Shown here one piece after another: positions 22,041 to 34,690 of a DNA stretch of 64,000 nucleotides. The notes beneath the pieces are model-generated. The model saw nothing but the letters and a program-made list of their open reading frames with translations, had not been told where the DNA came from and made no database searches. The first letter of the stretch is position 1. Each line of letters begins with the position of its first letter. This stretch comes from Hyalella azteca (lineage: Eukaryota > Arthropoda > Malacostraca > Amphipoda > Hyalellidae): assembly GCF_000764305.2 (NCBI RefSeq), contig NW_025937899.1, forward strand, positions 248,001 to 312,000, in the 5' to 3' direction. The position numbers and the translations under genes are program-made.

Positions 22041-24877
22041 GGGTGGAGGCTCAGGTCCAGGTGTGTTGGACCGCCAGGTGTGGTCGAGATGCTTACAAAA
22101 AACTCCACAAGAAGAAGAATGGAAGGCAAGAAATTTTAGAAAAAAAAAATTATAAAGAAAAATACAAAGGATGCGACCGGACGGCATCCAGTCTTTTAAA
22201 TCTATTGAAACTGTACATTGTTTCTTATATGATCGAGAATCTTGCGAGATTTTAAGGCCAATTCCTCATTATTATTTTGAATGAAGTGTTTAATGGGACG
22301 AAATGGCTCGTTTTAGTAGACAATAATTACGGCAGAACGTCACATTAATTGAAAATTTTCTGAATAAGATCTTGTTTTGAGTTTAAGAACATGCATAAAT
22401 TATCTTAGACTTTATATCAACTACTCAACTATTCCAAATAGGAATAATTATCTTATTTTCGGAGCTGTTGGCGAGCTGCAAGTGGTATTTCCCCACCGAC
22501 GCTTAACGATTTCTTTAATCGTCATTCACAATTATAAGAATGGTCTAAAAATCAGCATAATTATCTTTTAGAACATTTTCCGTCCCTGCGCGCTCATCTC
22601 ACCAGCTTCGAGTTCCCAGAAAATCAAGAAACTCCACGGAAACTCACCACATCTTTACTGATCTCCCCTCTATAACTAAACTAACTGCAGCCGTTACTGG
22701 ATCCGCATAGACACATGTATCACTTTAACGGCCCAGAACAGAACCAGAATAAGATGGAAAAGCTTCTTTACAGGTTGTGGCAGAAGTGGCACCCTCCGCA
22801 AAACTGTGCCAAGTCAAATTCATGCAGCAAGAATCAACAAAATTCCCTGGAAGCTCAGCTCGAAAGAAACGCTTGGCAAACATGCATCACTGACTGCCTA
22901 TATCAACACGCCATGCAGGGGAAGAAACGCTGAAGAGTGAACATGATGAGCGAGTCTTTAATAAATACATGATCTAGCTCATTATTTTTGTCTAATGTCA
23001 AGTTAAGCTGCTGGGATTTTTCGCAGAGTAATGTAGCACTTTCACTTAAAAACCTGGTCGTGCAATATATCTAATGTAAATCTGTCAATTTCTTGCGCTG
23101 TATTAAAGATGAATAATGAAGAGACACCCTCATTCATCACCGTAGTTCTTGGGATTAAAGATAATAATCTCCAATTAAGTGAATAAAATGTAAAAAAAAT
23201 ATTTTTAAAATTAACGCATATGTGTCATGGCTTTAATACGCCATCAACAACCATATAATGGGCATTTTTGCATGACTATTGCAGGGATTTACCATGATTA
23301 ACCTCTAATTTACGTATAAGCCATTAGGACATACCCTTGATTTCACATTGATTGGAAAAAGAAGAATCATGGAGCGAACTCTGACCTAATCAAATATGGC
23401 AGCGAGTCTTTTCACGCAGCTCCGCGCGCGTACGCAATGCTCATTCGTATGATTATCAAATTAAAAAAAATATCTTTAAGAATGCTGTAAGCCCAATATT
23501 GTTGAGTAACGAGAGCGCAATCGCGATATTCCATTTTTCTAGGTACTTTATAAGCGTTTGATTGTAGAATTAAGAGCGTATGTGTTTGATTTTCCCGTCG
23601 CGGGCGGTCCGAAAAATCAAGAAAAGTTTATACAGTGAATAGCGTTGATGAACAGCCTCTTCATTGTATGAGTTATGAATCCCGTACGAATAAGGATAAC
23701 TGCGCCTTATTTAATTATTGTTTACCAAGTTGCAGGAATTCTCTACCTTTAGAAACGTGAATAATAATTGACCCATTCATCGCTGCGAGTTAGTATTGAA
23801 CGCACAATAAATCTGTTTTAGCTCAATTTTATGTATTCCGACAAATTCTTAAGTAGACTCAACAGATGAACAACATTGTCAGCTATGCAACCCAAAAATT
23901 CAAGTAGTTAATGGTCATCACTTCTTCGTGCTTCCAAAGGAAGCTTTTATCCATTACTCTCGTTATTGAACATCCGCACACCTATATATTAGAGTTATTA
24001 TTATTAGAAAGTATACATCTGAACCGAAAAAGCGAGTTAGGAAATGCAAAACTTTTTATACTAATACACACATGCGAATCCCTTAATCCCTTCTATGAGA
24101 TAAGTTTAAAGATTTCCAATTTCTTTCACATATAAATTTAAAACAAATTCTGATCATTGAAATTTATAACCAGTTTATTCGATGCCAAAGTTTGCAGGTA
24201 AATCTATCTAGGTAAAAGGTCAAAAAGCCCATGTGTATTCGATCGAATTGCAGAAGTTGTAATTTCGGCTGCAAATTGCCTTGATAACTTGACAAACTTG
24301 ACCAAACTCTGTACTTTGAGACACAAGCTGCGACCTGCACTTATACACGCCTTCTTCAACTCAAACGTTCATACTTCGCGCACTCGAATGAAGAGCTATC
24401 ACTTTGGTTGTTATCAATCATTTGAAAGCATTTGTTATCATTTTCTATCATTTATGTTATCATTTAAATAACTTATAATTACCGCAACTGTGGTTATTTT
24501 TCTAACCTTTTTCAAGTAAAACTTTGCATCGTCGTTCGGTATGTTTGTCTGGTTGCAAGAACGAAAATAAAGAGAAACGAAAACTTTGCTAAAATGCATA
24601 AATTTCTCCGTCTGCTATCTCATACATAATCATGCAACCAATTGGTGATAAGCTCGTTTACTCCATCAGCTGGTACTGCAGTTTCATTATGTAATCTTAT
24701 GATGATTATGCGCTTCATTTGCGTATATATTGATGAGCTTGAAATCTTTCCTCGCTCTTTATTTTTTGTTTCATTGTTAATGGCAGCTCGTGCTTATCAT
24801 GTATTATAGACTTTACGTAATTATTAACATTATGAATTATTCAAAAGAAATTAAAATTATATTATATATGTTCACAG
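22041..24877. other. Long AT-rich spacer
   Basis: No supported gene. The open frame at 22715-22933 (72 codons, polar and Gln/Asn-rich) lies in a slightly GC-richer patch but has no signals. Confidence 0.4.
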
Positions 24878-24949
24878 ACGCCCGCGACTGCGTTCGATCT
24901 GCCAAGTACTGAAGAAAAGATCACTTGACGAACGCTAAGACTGTCTGAG
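24878..24949 (+). ncRNA. Candidate 72-nt non-coding exon
   Basis: ATATATATGTTCACAG ends at 24877 as an acceptor, and GAG|GTGAGC at 24947-24955 is a near-consensus donor. The 72 bases between are GC-richer than the surroundings. All three frames contain a stop, so if spliced it would be an untranslated or lncRNA exon. The acceptor has a weak pyrimidine tract, so chance is possible. Confidence 0.2.
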
Positions 24950-27900
24950 GTGAGCAACAGCCAATCAAGACCGACATTTACATCTTCTTGGTCGACCTTT
25001 AGTGCTGATCACTCTGGCAGTGAGCATCAGCAAACTCTGTGTCATGTAACAACTGCAGTTTTGTTGATTGCTTGCACGATTTGGCATATTAGGGGATAAT
25101 ATCTGATGGACGGCATGATGTCCCTTGATGTTTTTCTTCAAGAAATTCCGGTATTTCAAGCCAAACGCGTTTCCTTATTGAAGACTGTCGGATATTTTAC
25201 GATGATGAACGCATGAGGAAGGCGATTTTTATGACGAGTCTTTTTTTCGAGTTCGTCGTCACCATCACTCGTATTGTAAACAAGAGTTGTTCTATTTAGC
25301 AAGGATATTTCAAAGTATGACACGGTTTAGTATCAGAATTACTCATTTATTCGCTCCATTGATCATTGATCAGCACTTCGCTTCGCTGATTGAATTTATT
25401 ATAGATGATCTATTCCGTTGGCGCTCCGCATGAAGGAAAAACCTCCAATGTTCTGAATTTTCAAGTACTTTTCATTAATTATTCTTCTGTAATCACACCC
25501 ACAAACTTATGAGACTTATTTCATTCATAGACATGAAAATTTCATGCAAATTTTGCACACGTATTGAATTACTTGGATGTTATAATGTTATGTAAGAATG
25601 ATAATCCGGATAAATCAATGTAAAGGAAGTAATTTTCATCACGTTACCAAACACAGAACTTCTACACCAGACCTGAGTGTAAAGACTTCGTAATTGCTCT
25701 TGATTGTGACTGGAGGTTCGAGGTATTGCAAAAGTTCCGTGCAAGTGAAGACATGCACTAAAAGCCATGCTCACTCAGAAAAAGGGATGGGTCATAATTT
25801 CCAAATTGTGACGCACTTTCTTGGTGTTCCTCAGATACGCCATTTCTTGCCAGGTCAAACTGGGTCAAGTTGACCTACGCGAAGGCTAAAAGTGCATCGC
25901 CTTTGGACAATTAAAGTCCCGTATATTTCTCAGAGTGCAAAGAGCTTGAACGAAGTTAGGCTAATGCAAGACACTGCGATGTACTGCAAACGGTGGTTTA
26001 GTGACCAAGTGTCTTCACACGTGTAGCATCGAAAAAAGTTTTTCCTATCATTAGTGAAGATATATAAAGGCTTCATAATACGTCATGACATTCGGGCGAA
26101 TGTTTAATGTTTTTATGCAAGTTGTCAGTATAATTCTAACAGAAAAACGGAAAACTTTTTTGAACAACACGAAGACGCAATATTCGCGAATTTTTATGTA
26201 AAAGTGGTTATTCTTTCAATTCATTAAATTTTGGTATTGTTGCATGAAAAAGTTTACGAACAAATTAATGTTCTGTCATGATTACTTTTAATAACATTCT
26301 TTAAATAGACGCGAAGTGACGAACACTGAAATTGTTCAACTCGTATTCTAATGTTTCAAGGAGCTTACAAATTAAACGCAGATGGAACCGTGACGATAAA
26401 CGCGTGTTTTAAAAAAATATATAAAAAAGTGCTATTAGAAATCATAAGTAAAATGCACATCCATGAGCTTAGAAAGTTCGACACAGTAACGAAAGTAATA
26501 AATTCCATCCCTTAATATGTTAAGTTAACTGGATGCACACGGGCCTACAAAATAAATAAGCATGGAGAATTTCTGAAGATATCTACCGTATTTGCTTCAG
26601 CAATGATGAGCTAAAGGAGTAGAAGAAAGCAGATGCATTTCGAAAGCGGTTATAAATGGGATCACTCTCCACGAAAGATAAAGAGTAAGTCTCGTGCAGT
26701 TGTATTGCAAATGTGGTGGTGAATGTAATCACATTCCGCGTTAGGTGCAACTCCAGTCTCTTGCACGCCCCAACCAAACTTGAGTCATGAAAGCTTAACA
26801 GTGGACGCCACAAGTTAGCAAAGGGTCAACTTCTGGTCAAAGTTCGGAAGGGCCAACTTGGAAAGTTAGACAAGTGCTGGACGCCTCAGAAATACGATAT
26901 TCCGATACGAACCTTTGGTCTCCTTACCAATATCTGCAACGCTCAGTGATACAAGTCGCGCTGAAACGCACTTAAGAATTTACAGGGTAAATGCATTTGC
27001 ACGTGGTCTAGAAAAATTATTCAAAATGCATGCAAATTTGGGTCAAATTTTGTAAAAATTATTATTGAAAGGTTGAACTATTACATTTTATTAAATCACT
27101 TCCACAATCAACAAAACCTAGTTTTCTACTGAACCTCCTAGTGCTATATCGTTCAACCGATTTAAATAAACTGTGCAAAAAAAATTTTTTTGCTATTTGT
27201 TAGTAACGCCTAATTTTTTACTGTCTCCAGCTTCAAAGACAGCCACGGGTCATTTGAATCAAGTCCGACCCGAGATATCAGTCGCAACAATTAATGATTT
27301 TGCATCAATCATTTCTTTGTGACAATTACCATGACAATACGACGGTCTCCATGACTACAGCACAGGCCTCCCAGTCACAACTGCTCGGTGACTAAGACTG
27401 CAACAACTGAGACCGCGCATTGCAAGTTGCAAAGAAGCCTGGCTGTCGCAGCGGCCAGTTCTGGAGAGCTCAGGACATCAGGAGAGTTCGAGAAGTTCTG
27501 GGTTTCGATTAGGCGAGCACAAGTAAGGTGTCGGAGGCTTTCAAACTTGCGGACACAATCACCAGCTCCGCATTAAACTTGCTACTCCTCGCCTCCTGCA
27601 CGCACAAACAAGCGTGCAACAATGAGCCTGGTGAATAATAGAGTATCACTTAGTAATTTATCGGAGACGACTGGCCCAGTGGCCGACATGGATTTTTAAT
27701 AATTTAAATACTGTTCGTTCTGAATTGAGCTTTGTTAACTTAAAGAAATTATGAGTAGCGCAAACAGGCATCTAATAAGTGGCCAACCGCACAGTTCAGA
27801 ATCACCCCGCTGCGTGGTCATTAGACAAGTTTATTGAGCAAAAAAACTCCAAAATTTTATTTTTAGATTTATATGTGGAATATTTAGACTAATTTCAGTC

Positions 27901-28997
27901 TGGTAATAATTGTCTAAGATTCCGTCTGTAGTCATTTCTTCGCCTAGACTTTTATTATTACATCGTTTGAAGTTCGGAATTGGAAAAAGACTCTCAGATG
28001 TATAAGAATAATGTCCATCTGCCAGATGAGTATTTACCACTTTAAATAATTGCAACATCGTGTATATTAATTGTCTCACCCGTTCAAGATTTGCATTTTG
28101 AAGCGAATTCCCACGTTAATATTCACTAAGACCTGTTATTCAATTGGTCATATGGAGATAAATTGTATAAATTGAATGTTTTGCGCATATCAGTGATACT
28201 CTCCCAATAGCAGCGAATCATGCTCTATTCTGGTAGTTCCGTTCATTTAGGAACTCAACGCCAAATGACTTCCCGTCCAAGTCAATTTGTACAGAACTTC
28301 TGGCGCCAAGGAGCTCCTCCCAGCCTTGTATATCTAGTAGCTTATACATATTTTCCGGCCTCGAAAATAGAGATGTATTAACTGCAGCTGTCCAATATTC
28401 GGCCGTCCTTAGCGCGGCGATAACTTTTATTAAGGGGCGCGCGGCTGGACAAACTTGCATGATTTGGCGAAATTTTTGGCAGGCGCAGGCCAGCTGCGCT
28501 AGACTCACTTAATTTCTGCGCAATAATGTGAGTCTCTTGTATATCGAATGTCTATTTAAACACATTTAAATATTGTAAATCCAGTTCACCTCAGATTTCA
28601 TAGATGACAATTTTTTATTAACCATTTTTTAATTTTCAGTATGTGACTACAGATGCACCAAGAATAACAATGAATAGATTTGCTTTTCCTTAATCAATCC
28701 AACCTTCTAATAACTAAATTATCAAAAATGTGCTCAACGAAATTTGATGTTTAAAATTCGTCCGATTGTGCAAAATTTCCAAGTTTTTGTTAGCCGAATT
28801 GAAAAAAAAAGATGCAACTGGTCTAACTTTACACAAAATGATGTGGAAGAAGGGGCGAGGAATATAAGAAATATTCTCTCTTATTTTAGCCACAAAAGCT
28901 AAGCTTATGATCGCTGGCTTATGTAAGCGGCCTCGGCAACCCCCGCGGCGATCCAGAGCTCTACTAAGAGCCTCTTGTGGGACACTCTTATATACGG
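24950..28997. other. Long AT-rich spacer with scattered open patches
   Basis: GC-richer patches at 26583-26820 (minus open), 27388-27576 (plus open, with a donor-like AA|GTAAGG at 27521) and 28218-28508 (minus open, 96 codons) have no recognised domains and incomplete splice evidence. The rest is AT-rich. Confidence 0.35.
25852..25876 (+). promoter_or_regulatory. Clustered nuclear-receptor half-sites (DR4 plus IR3)
   Basis: AGGTCA (25852-25857), four bases, GGGTCA (25862-25867), three bases, TGACCT (25871-25876). The first two form a DR4-type direct repeat. The last two form an inverted repeat with 3-bp spacing. Receptors of the ecdysone/RXR class bind such half-sites. Function here is inferred from motif alone. 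Confidence 0.3.
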
Positions 28998-29420
28998 TCA
29001 TGACCTGAAGACTTGGTCAATAAGTCCCCTGGCTATAAGACATGTCGTGACCAGGAGACTTGGTCAGTGAGTCTTGACCAAAAGACCAGGAGACTTGGCC
29101 TCCAAGTACAGACCGTAAAACATGTCGTGACCTGAAGACTTGGTCACTAAGTCCTGACCGTAAGACATGTCATGACCAGGAGACTTGGTCACTAAGTCCT
29201 GACCGTAAGACATGTCGTGACCTGAAGACCTGGTCAGTAAGTCCTGACCGTAAGACATGTCGTGACCTGAAGACTTGGTCAGGAAGTCCTGACCGTAAGA
29301 CATGTCGTGACCAGGAGACTTTCTCAGTAAGTCCTGACCGAAAGACGTACATGTCGTGACCAGGCGACTTCACCAAGCTGCGACTATAAGAATATATCGT
29401 TACTAGGAGACTTGATCAAG
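28998..29420 (+). repeat. 45-bp tandem array, about 8 units
   Basis: TAAGACATGTCGTGACC followed by (T/A)GAAGACTTGGTCA(G/C)TAAGTCCTGACCG recurs every 45 bp. The first and last units are diverged. The 45-bp period, a multiple of three, produces overlapping open frames on the minus strand that repeat SYGQDL and SSGHDM, which I regard as artefacts. Confidence 0.93.
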
Positions 29421-30595
29421 CAAGTCTCCTTGACTAACAATTTTTCTTATCCATAAATTACGAACACTGCCGAATTCTTCGAATCTTTGATGCGAACCGT
29501 ATTTCGAGGCAAGGGTTCTTCTAAACTTCTAAAGCGTTTGTCATCTTTTATTATAAAAGTCATATCATCGCGGAAAAGTTTTCCTGCATACTGAAGCCTG
29601 CGAAAATACGTCGATGATTTGCAGTATAAAAGCGAAAAAGCCTGAGGCGATTGTCGCAGTGTGTGGCTGAATATTAGAGCCACGATATAGAGCTCAAACC
29701 CCTGCCTTCCCTCGCTAAAAGCTCACGACATTCTTATGGGGCTGCAGAATATCCCAAGGAAAAGAGGTAAGTATCGATGCCTTATTATTCCGGTAGCCTG
29801 AGATCAAAACAAAATACGTTCTATATATGGGAAACTGAACTAAACTAAAAAGTAAAAATGATTTATGACAAATCTTATGTTAATTGAGGTTTCGTCAACG
29901 TATCCTATTGGTGTGAAACTTAGCGATATAAGTAGAAAATTAATAAAGTTACCGCAGCAAAATACTGAGTTGGATGAACATTGGGACGTTGATTTCTTAT
30001 GTACGGGCCGCGATGCGTCGACGTTTGATGAAAAAAATTTCTATCTCGAAATGTAATGATCAAGTCAGTCTTCTACAATTAAGAACCGAATGATCAAGAA
30101 TGAATCTTACTACGTTCATTATGATGTATCGTTCTTGCGTGAATCTTTGCGGAGAATTAAGAGCTTTCGACTCAATCGTAATAGGACAAAACCAAACAAA
30201 ATTATAGACAATGAATCAGAATTCACACAAAATCGTATAACCTCGGACCATAAAATATAAGTTCTTATACGATAAAAATTATCTTATTAGTCACGAAATC
30301 GTTTTGAGGACAGAAATGTCGATTTACCTTCTTATTCTTGAACTTTAGCGCGATAAAATAGCAGACGGAGCTCTAATTGGTTCATGTATTATGCGCTGAA
30401 CGCCCATCTCTACTGAAAAAAACATGAGGGATTTTCGTGCTCTGGTAAAGACTAAGCGATTGTCTTACGAAGATTATAATGAAGACTATAATCTCGAGGA
30501 AAATTCAAAAGGACACCGTCGAGAAAAGTGTCATCTCCTAATTAAAAGATTTTTTGTCGCCCTATTTTTCTTGCATTCGAAATTCCTCACATCAG
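29421..30595. other. AT-rich spacer
   Basis: Open frames at 29447-29683 (minus) and 29865-30056 (plus) have mixed composition but no signals or recognised family. Confidence 0.35.
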
Positions 30596-30872
30596 CGTAT
30601 GAGATTTACGTCCACCGTAGTATATGCGTATGAGATTTACGTCCACCGTAGTATACGCGTATGAGATTTACGTCCACCGTAGTATACGCATATGAGATTT
30701 ACGTCCACCGTAGTATACGCGTATGAGATTTACGTTCACCGTAGTATACGCGTATGAGACTTACTTCCACCGTAGTATACGCGTATGAGACTTACGTCCA
30801 CCGTAGTATACGCGTATGAGACTTACTTCCACCGTAGTATACGCATATAAGACTTATGCTGCCAACGTAGTA
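30596..30872 (+). repeat. 31-bp tandem array, about 9 units
   Basis: CGTATGAGATTTACGTCCAC with CGTAGTATACG recurs every 31 bp (GAGATT/GAGACT at 30601, 30632, 30663, 30694, 30725, 30756, 30787, 30818). Unit junctions form the palindrome ATACGCGTAT. Left units have GAGATT and right units GAGACT, so the array is a gradient of two variants. Confidence 0.95.
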
Positions 30873-32574
30873 AGTGCATGAGACCTGAGCGCGTTCCAAA
30901 AGCATTTCGGAAGAGATGATGCAATAGGAGTACGAATGTAGTTAGAGTGAATTGTGTGCATCTATTGCGCTCATAACAATGCATGGATGATGGTGTTACT
31001 CTTGATGATGATGATGAAGCGCAATAATTAATATCATCACAGAATAACGAATAAAGCCAAAAAAATAGAAAGTAAAAACTTGTTCTATTCTTAACATATT
31101 CTCACAGCCAAATTCTTCAAATTACTCAGTGAGGCTAAAATCCATCTGAATGATCAAAATATGGAGAGAAAATGAACATGAATTTCATGATTAAGATAAT
31201 CTAAATCTGTAATAACAGGAATGAGAAATTTATTAATCAGTTGTGATATATATTTGACGATTACGTTAATGATAGATAACTCTAATACACCGATAACAAT
31301 AATTTAGTTAATGATATTTAAGATAGCTAATGCAGCACATGAAACTTAACCTCTGGTGTAAGACTATTAGTGCATTATTTGCCACATTAAAAGACCTTTA
31401 ATGACCAGAAAAGAGAGCCTAACAATCAGGCAGAGAGCTGACCACGCCATCCATCAAATGGCCATGTCGCTGAAACTCTACGGGACGAATCGCCGTAAGT
31501 GACCGTGCCTCTTAAGGTAACGTCGCCCCTTGTTCGCTCGGTCTTTGCTTTCTTTCACTAAATTAATAACCCTCGAGCGATGGAGTCCCAAGCATGAGGG
31601 CGAAAAATGACCATCCAAATTACATGATTGAGTGAGTTAATATCAAGCTTGAAATATGCAATATTCCTAAAATTATTAATGTTAATCAGAGTCTAGCTTC
31701 TTTCTGCCCGTTTGAACTATTCTTCTGTTAAATAGAGTTTCAAAAAATTGATATAATTGATCGGATTTTATAGGTCGAAAGTAAAGCAAAATTTCGCAAT
31801 TAACTAGCAGCAGCTGCACCGCAGCTACGGGTATATATGTATACATTACAGATGTATTAAAGCTGTAATCGCAAACGACCAATAACATGACAACATTTTA
31901 ATGCTGATAACTTGGATGATTCTCGAAAACTGAAGATTCTGAAGAAATTGACTACTAAATTTGGAATACCATTAAAATGTTGCTATATGGTCGTTTTATA
32001 TCACATACGATTGTGCATGGTAAAAATTAGGAAGAACTCAGCATGGCAATGTTGCATGTACATGGACAAATCGGAATACACCATCAAATTCATGATGATG
32101 CCTCACGATTTTCATCAACAGGTAGCCAAGGTTTATAATTGCTCGACTTTTTCAATGTTTCAATCAGAAGAGAATTTTTTTAACGACCAAAAGAGGATAA
32201 AATCCATATATATACACATTAAGATGAACCTAATATTATAACACATAATTCGCGCTGCGCTACAATTAATCTTCCAATACAAACATTATGAAAAACATAT
32301 ATTATTTTCACCTCACTAGAAACTCATGCCAACATCAAGAATAAGAAACACATGATATTTCTTAATTCTACAATATAATCCATTAACATGATATACAAGA
32401 GACACAAGAAACCCTCGTCCTGTACAAGGCATTGCCATGTCGCATGATAGAAGATGTCGTGTGGTTGCCAGCATCACGTCTTCCTCGTCATTTGTCTCTG
32501 TACCGCGCCGTGCAGCACCGGTGCCTGCGAGAGACTTTAATGAAATTGCCAGCCAAGCCTCACCTTCACTAATG
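30873..32574. other. AT-rich spacer
   Basis: A 109-codon open frame at 31912-32241 (plus) is Lys/Met-rich, typical of chance frames in AT-rich DNA. Nothing else is supported. Confidence 0.35.
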
Positions 32575-33245
32575 CGATCTACTTACTTTTTATAAGCGGC
32601 CTATACGTTCTCTCGTAAATCACGGTAGCCTGCTTACTTTTATAAGCGGCCTACTTACTTTTATGAGCGGCCTACATACTTTTATAAGCGGCCTACTTAC
32701 TCCTATATAAGCGGCCTACGTACTCTCGTAAATCACGGTAGCCTACTTACTCTTATAAGCGGCCTACTTACTTTTATGAGCGGCCTACATACTTTTATAA
32801 GCGACCCACTTCCTCTTATAAGCGGCCTATACGTACTCTCATAAATCACGGTAGCCTACCTACTCATATAAGCGGCCTACGTACTCTCGATAATCACGGT
32901 AGCCTACTTACTCTTATAAGCGGACTACGTTCTCTCGTAAATCACGGTAGCCAACTTACTCCAATAAGTGGTCTACGTTCTCTCGTAAATCACGGTAGTC
33001 TACTTACTCCTATAAGTGGTCTATACGTTCTCTCGTAAATCACGGTAGCCTACTTCCACTTGTAAGCGGCCTGCGTACGCTCGTAAATCACGGTAGCCTT
33101 ATACTTCAGCTGTAAGCGGCCTACGTACTCTCGCGAATCAGGGAAGAGTAGCCTTCATACTCTTATAAGACCAAGCGGCCTTACTCTCGTAAATCACGTC
33201 AGCTAGCCTGCTTACTCTTATAAGACCTGGCAACCCACTTCCTAA
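32575..33245 (+). repeat. Higher-order degenerate array (ATAAGCGGCCTAC / AAATCACGGTAGCC)
   Basis: Two modules alternate irregularly: CTTATAAGCGGCCTAC and TACTCTCGTAAATCACGGTAGCC. The combined period is about 46 bp, with local extra copies of the first module. About 13 units, decaying at the right end. Confidence 0.9.
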
Positions 33246-33708
33246 GTCCTGTAGCGGCCTTTACTTTAAGTTCAGCGTACACTTACAATCCGATAAAAAA
33301 ATATTTGGAGGCTGCGATTTAACTGGGGTGTTTACAGAACGACAAGAAGTTGTGTTGCCAGCCAAGTTTCTTAAAAAATAGTAATAGACTACCAACTCAC
33401 AAAATCGTGTTGAAAATTTCAATCGGTTGAAAATTTCAATCGGGTTGTAAATTCAAAAAATTTTTAAATCAAGTTTGAAAATGCTGATGTTGTAGTAGCA
33501 ATAAGGTTCAATTGAGGGAACTGGCGTTATTTAGGTCAACGGATTGGGTACGAATGTCAATAATATGAGCATCCGGATCCCCAGCAGGGCATAGTAGATT
33601 GTACAATAGCAATTTTATCCAAAATTTTCAAAATTTCAAAGGAGAATTTTAAAAACACATTTTTGCATTGGTCCCTAAATTGATGAACGAATCTTACACG
33701 GTAGTTTC
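33246..33708. other. AT-rich spacer between arrays
   Basis: A short local duplication (GTTGAAAATTTCAATCGG at about 33408-33442). No gene. Confidence 0.45.
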
Positions 33709-33960
33709 ACAAACACACACACACGGTGCACAGTAGTTACACATACACACACGGTGCACAGTAGTTACACATACACACACGGTGCACAGTAGTTACACAT
33801 ACACACACGGTACACAGTAGTTACATATACACACACGGTACACAGTAGTTACATATACACACACGTGGTACACAGTAGTTACACGCACACACGGGGCACA
33901 CGGTAGTTACACATACACACACGGTACACGGTAGTTACACATACACACACGGTACACGGA
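33709..33960 (+). repeat. 28-bp tandem array, about 9 units
   Basis: CAGTAGTTACACATACACAC with ACGGTGCA recurs every 28 bp (33731, 33759, 33787 and on). Right-hand units change GTGCA to GTACA. Confidence 0.94.
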
Positions 33961-34179
33961 GTCAACACAAGAGGTTTAGGTCCATTAAGCTAATCGCTTT
34001 GGGAGCGCAAGGCGTTTGAACACGAGGGCTCAGAGAAGGACCACGCCCTCTTGTGGCGTGCCTGGGATCCTCCAGACACTCTCTATAAAAACACACGCAA
34101 AATACGCGCCTTCCTCAACCTTCTAAGAAAATGTGACGCAAGATGAATGGCCCGCCTTGCCTGTCCTTTACAGCCAAGT

Positions 34180-34525
34180 GCGTGACCCGCGACCCATGAG
34201 CTGTGTTGACCCATGAGCCGTGCTCACCTGCGACCCATGAGCCGTGACCTGCGACCCATGAGCCGTGACCTGCGACCTGTGAGCTATGTTGAAACATGAG
34301 CCGCGCCGACCTGCGACCCATGAGCCGCGACCTGTGACCCTTGAGCCGCGCCGACCTGCGACCCATGAGCCGCGACCTGTGACCCTTGGGCCAAGCCGAC
34401 CTGCGACCCATGAGCCGAGCCGACCCACGACCCATGAGCCGCGCTGACCCGCGACCCACGAGCCGCGCCGACCTGCGACCCATGAGCCGCGCTGACCCAT
34501 GACACATGGGCCGACTAGGTCACGA
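34180..34525 (+). repeat. 24-bp GC-rich tandem array
   Basis: GACC(T/C)GCGACCCATGAGCC with GCGC or GTGA linkers, about 14 units. The 24-bp period makes all three minus-strand frames open (GSWVAGRR, ARLMGRGS and AHGSQVGA repeats). No frame is favoured, so this is not evidence of a gene. Confidence 0.92.
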
Positions 34526-34628
34526 CCCTTCTATTAATGTTGATGGTTAAAAATTTATTCGTTGACATGTACTAATTATTCATTGTTTTACAATTTTTTA
34601 ATGCGGCTGATTTGCAATGACCATGTGA

Positions 34629-34690
34629 AGGTCGCGGTCAGCTAATTTCAAGGTCAGCGACATTGAATTGTAACCGACAGCGACCTTGAA
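34629..34690. promoter_or_regulatory. Cluster of TCAAGGTCA-type monomer sites
   Basis: TCAAGGTCA at 34648-34656 and its reverse-strand variant CGACCTTGA (TCAAGGTCG) at 34681-34689 both fit YCAAGGYCR, the monomer site of FTZ-F1/SF-1/ERR receptors. A related TGAAGGTCG starts near 34626. Three similar sites within about 65 bp could be a regulatory element or a decayed repeat. Confidence 0.28.

Noticed and set aside
21845..22255. Poly-leucine or poly-glutamine protein
   Set aside because: Derived from the TTGCTG array; no coding sequence beside it.
25700..25725. tRNA B-box-like GGTTCGAGGT
   Set aside because: No matching A box, acceptor stem or anticodon arm around it; no tRNA found in the window.
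29064..29376. Repetitive proteins on the minus strand
   Set aside because: Explained by the 45-bp array; several frames are open at once.
34115..34507. 130-codon repetitive protein on the minus strand
   Set aside because: The 24-bp array leaves all three minus frames open, so openness carries no information.
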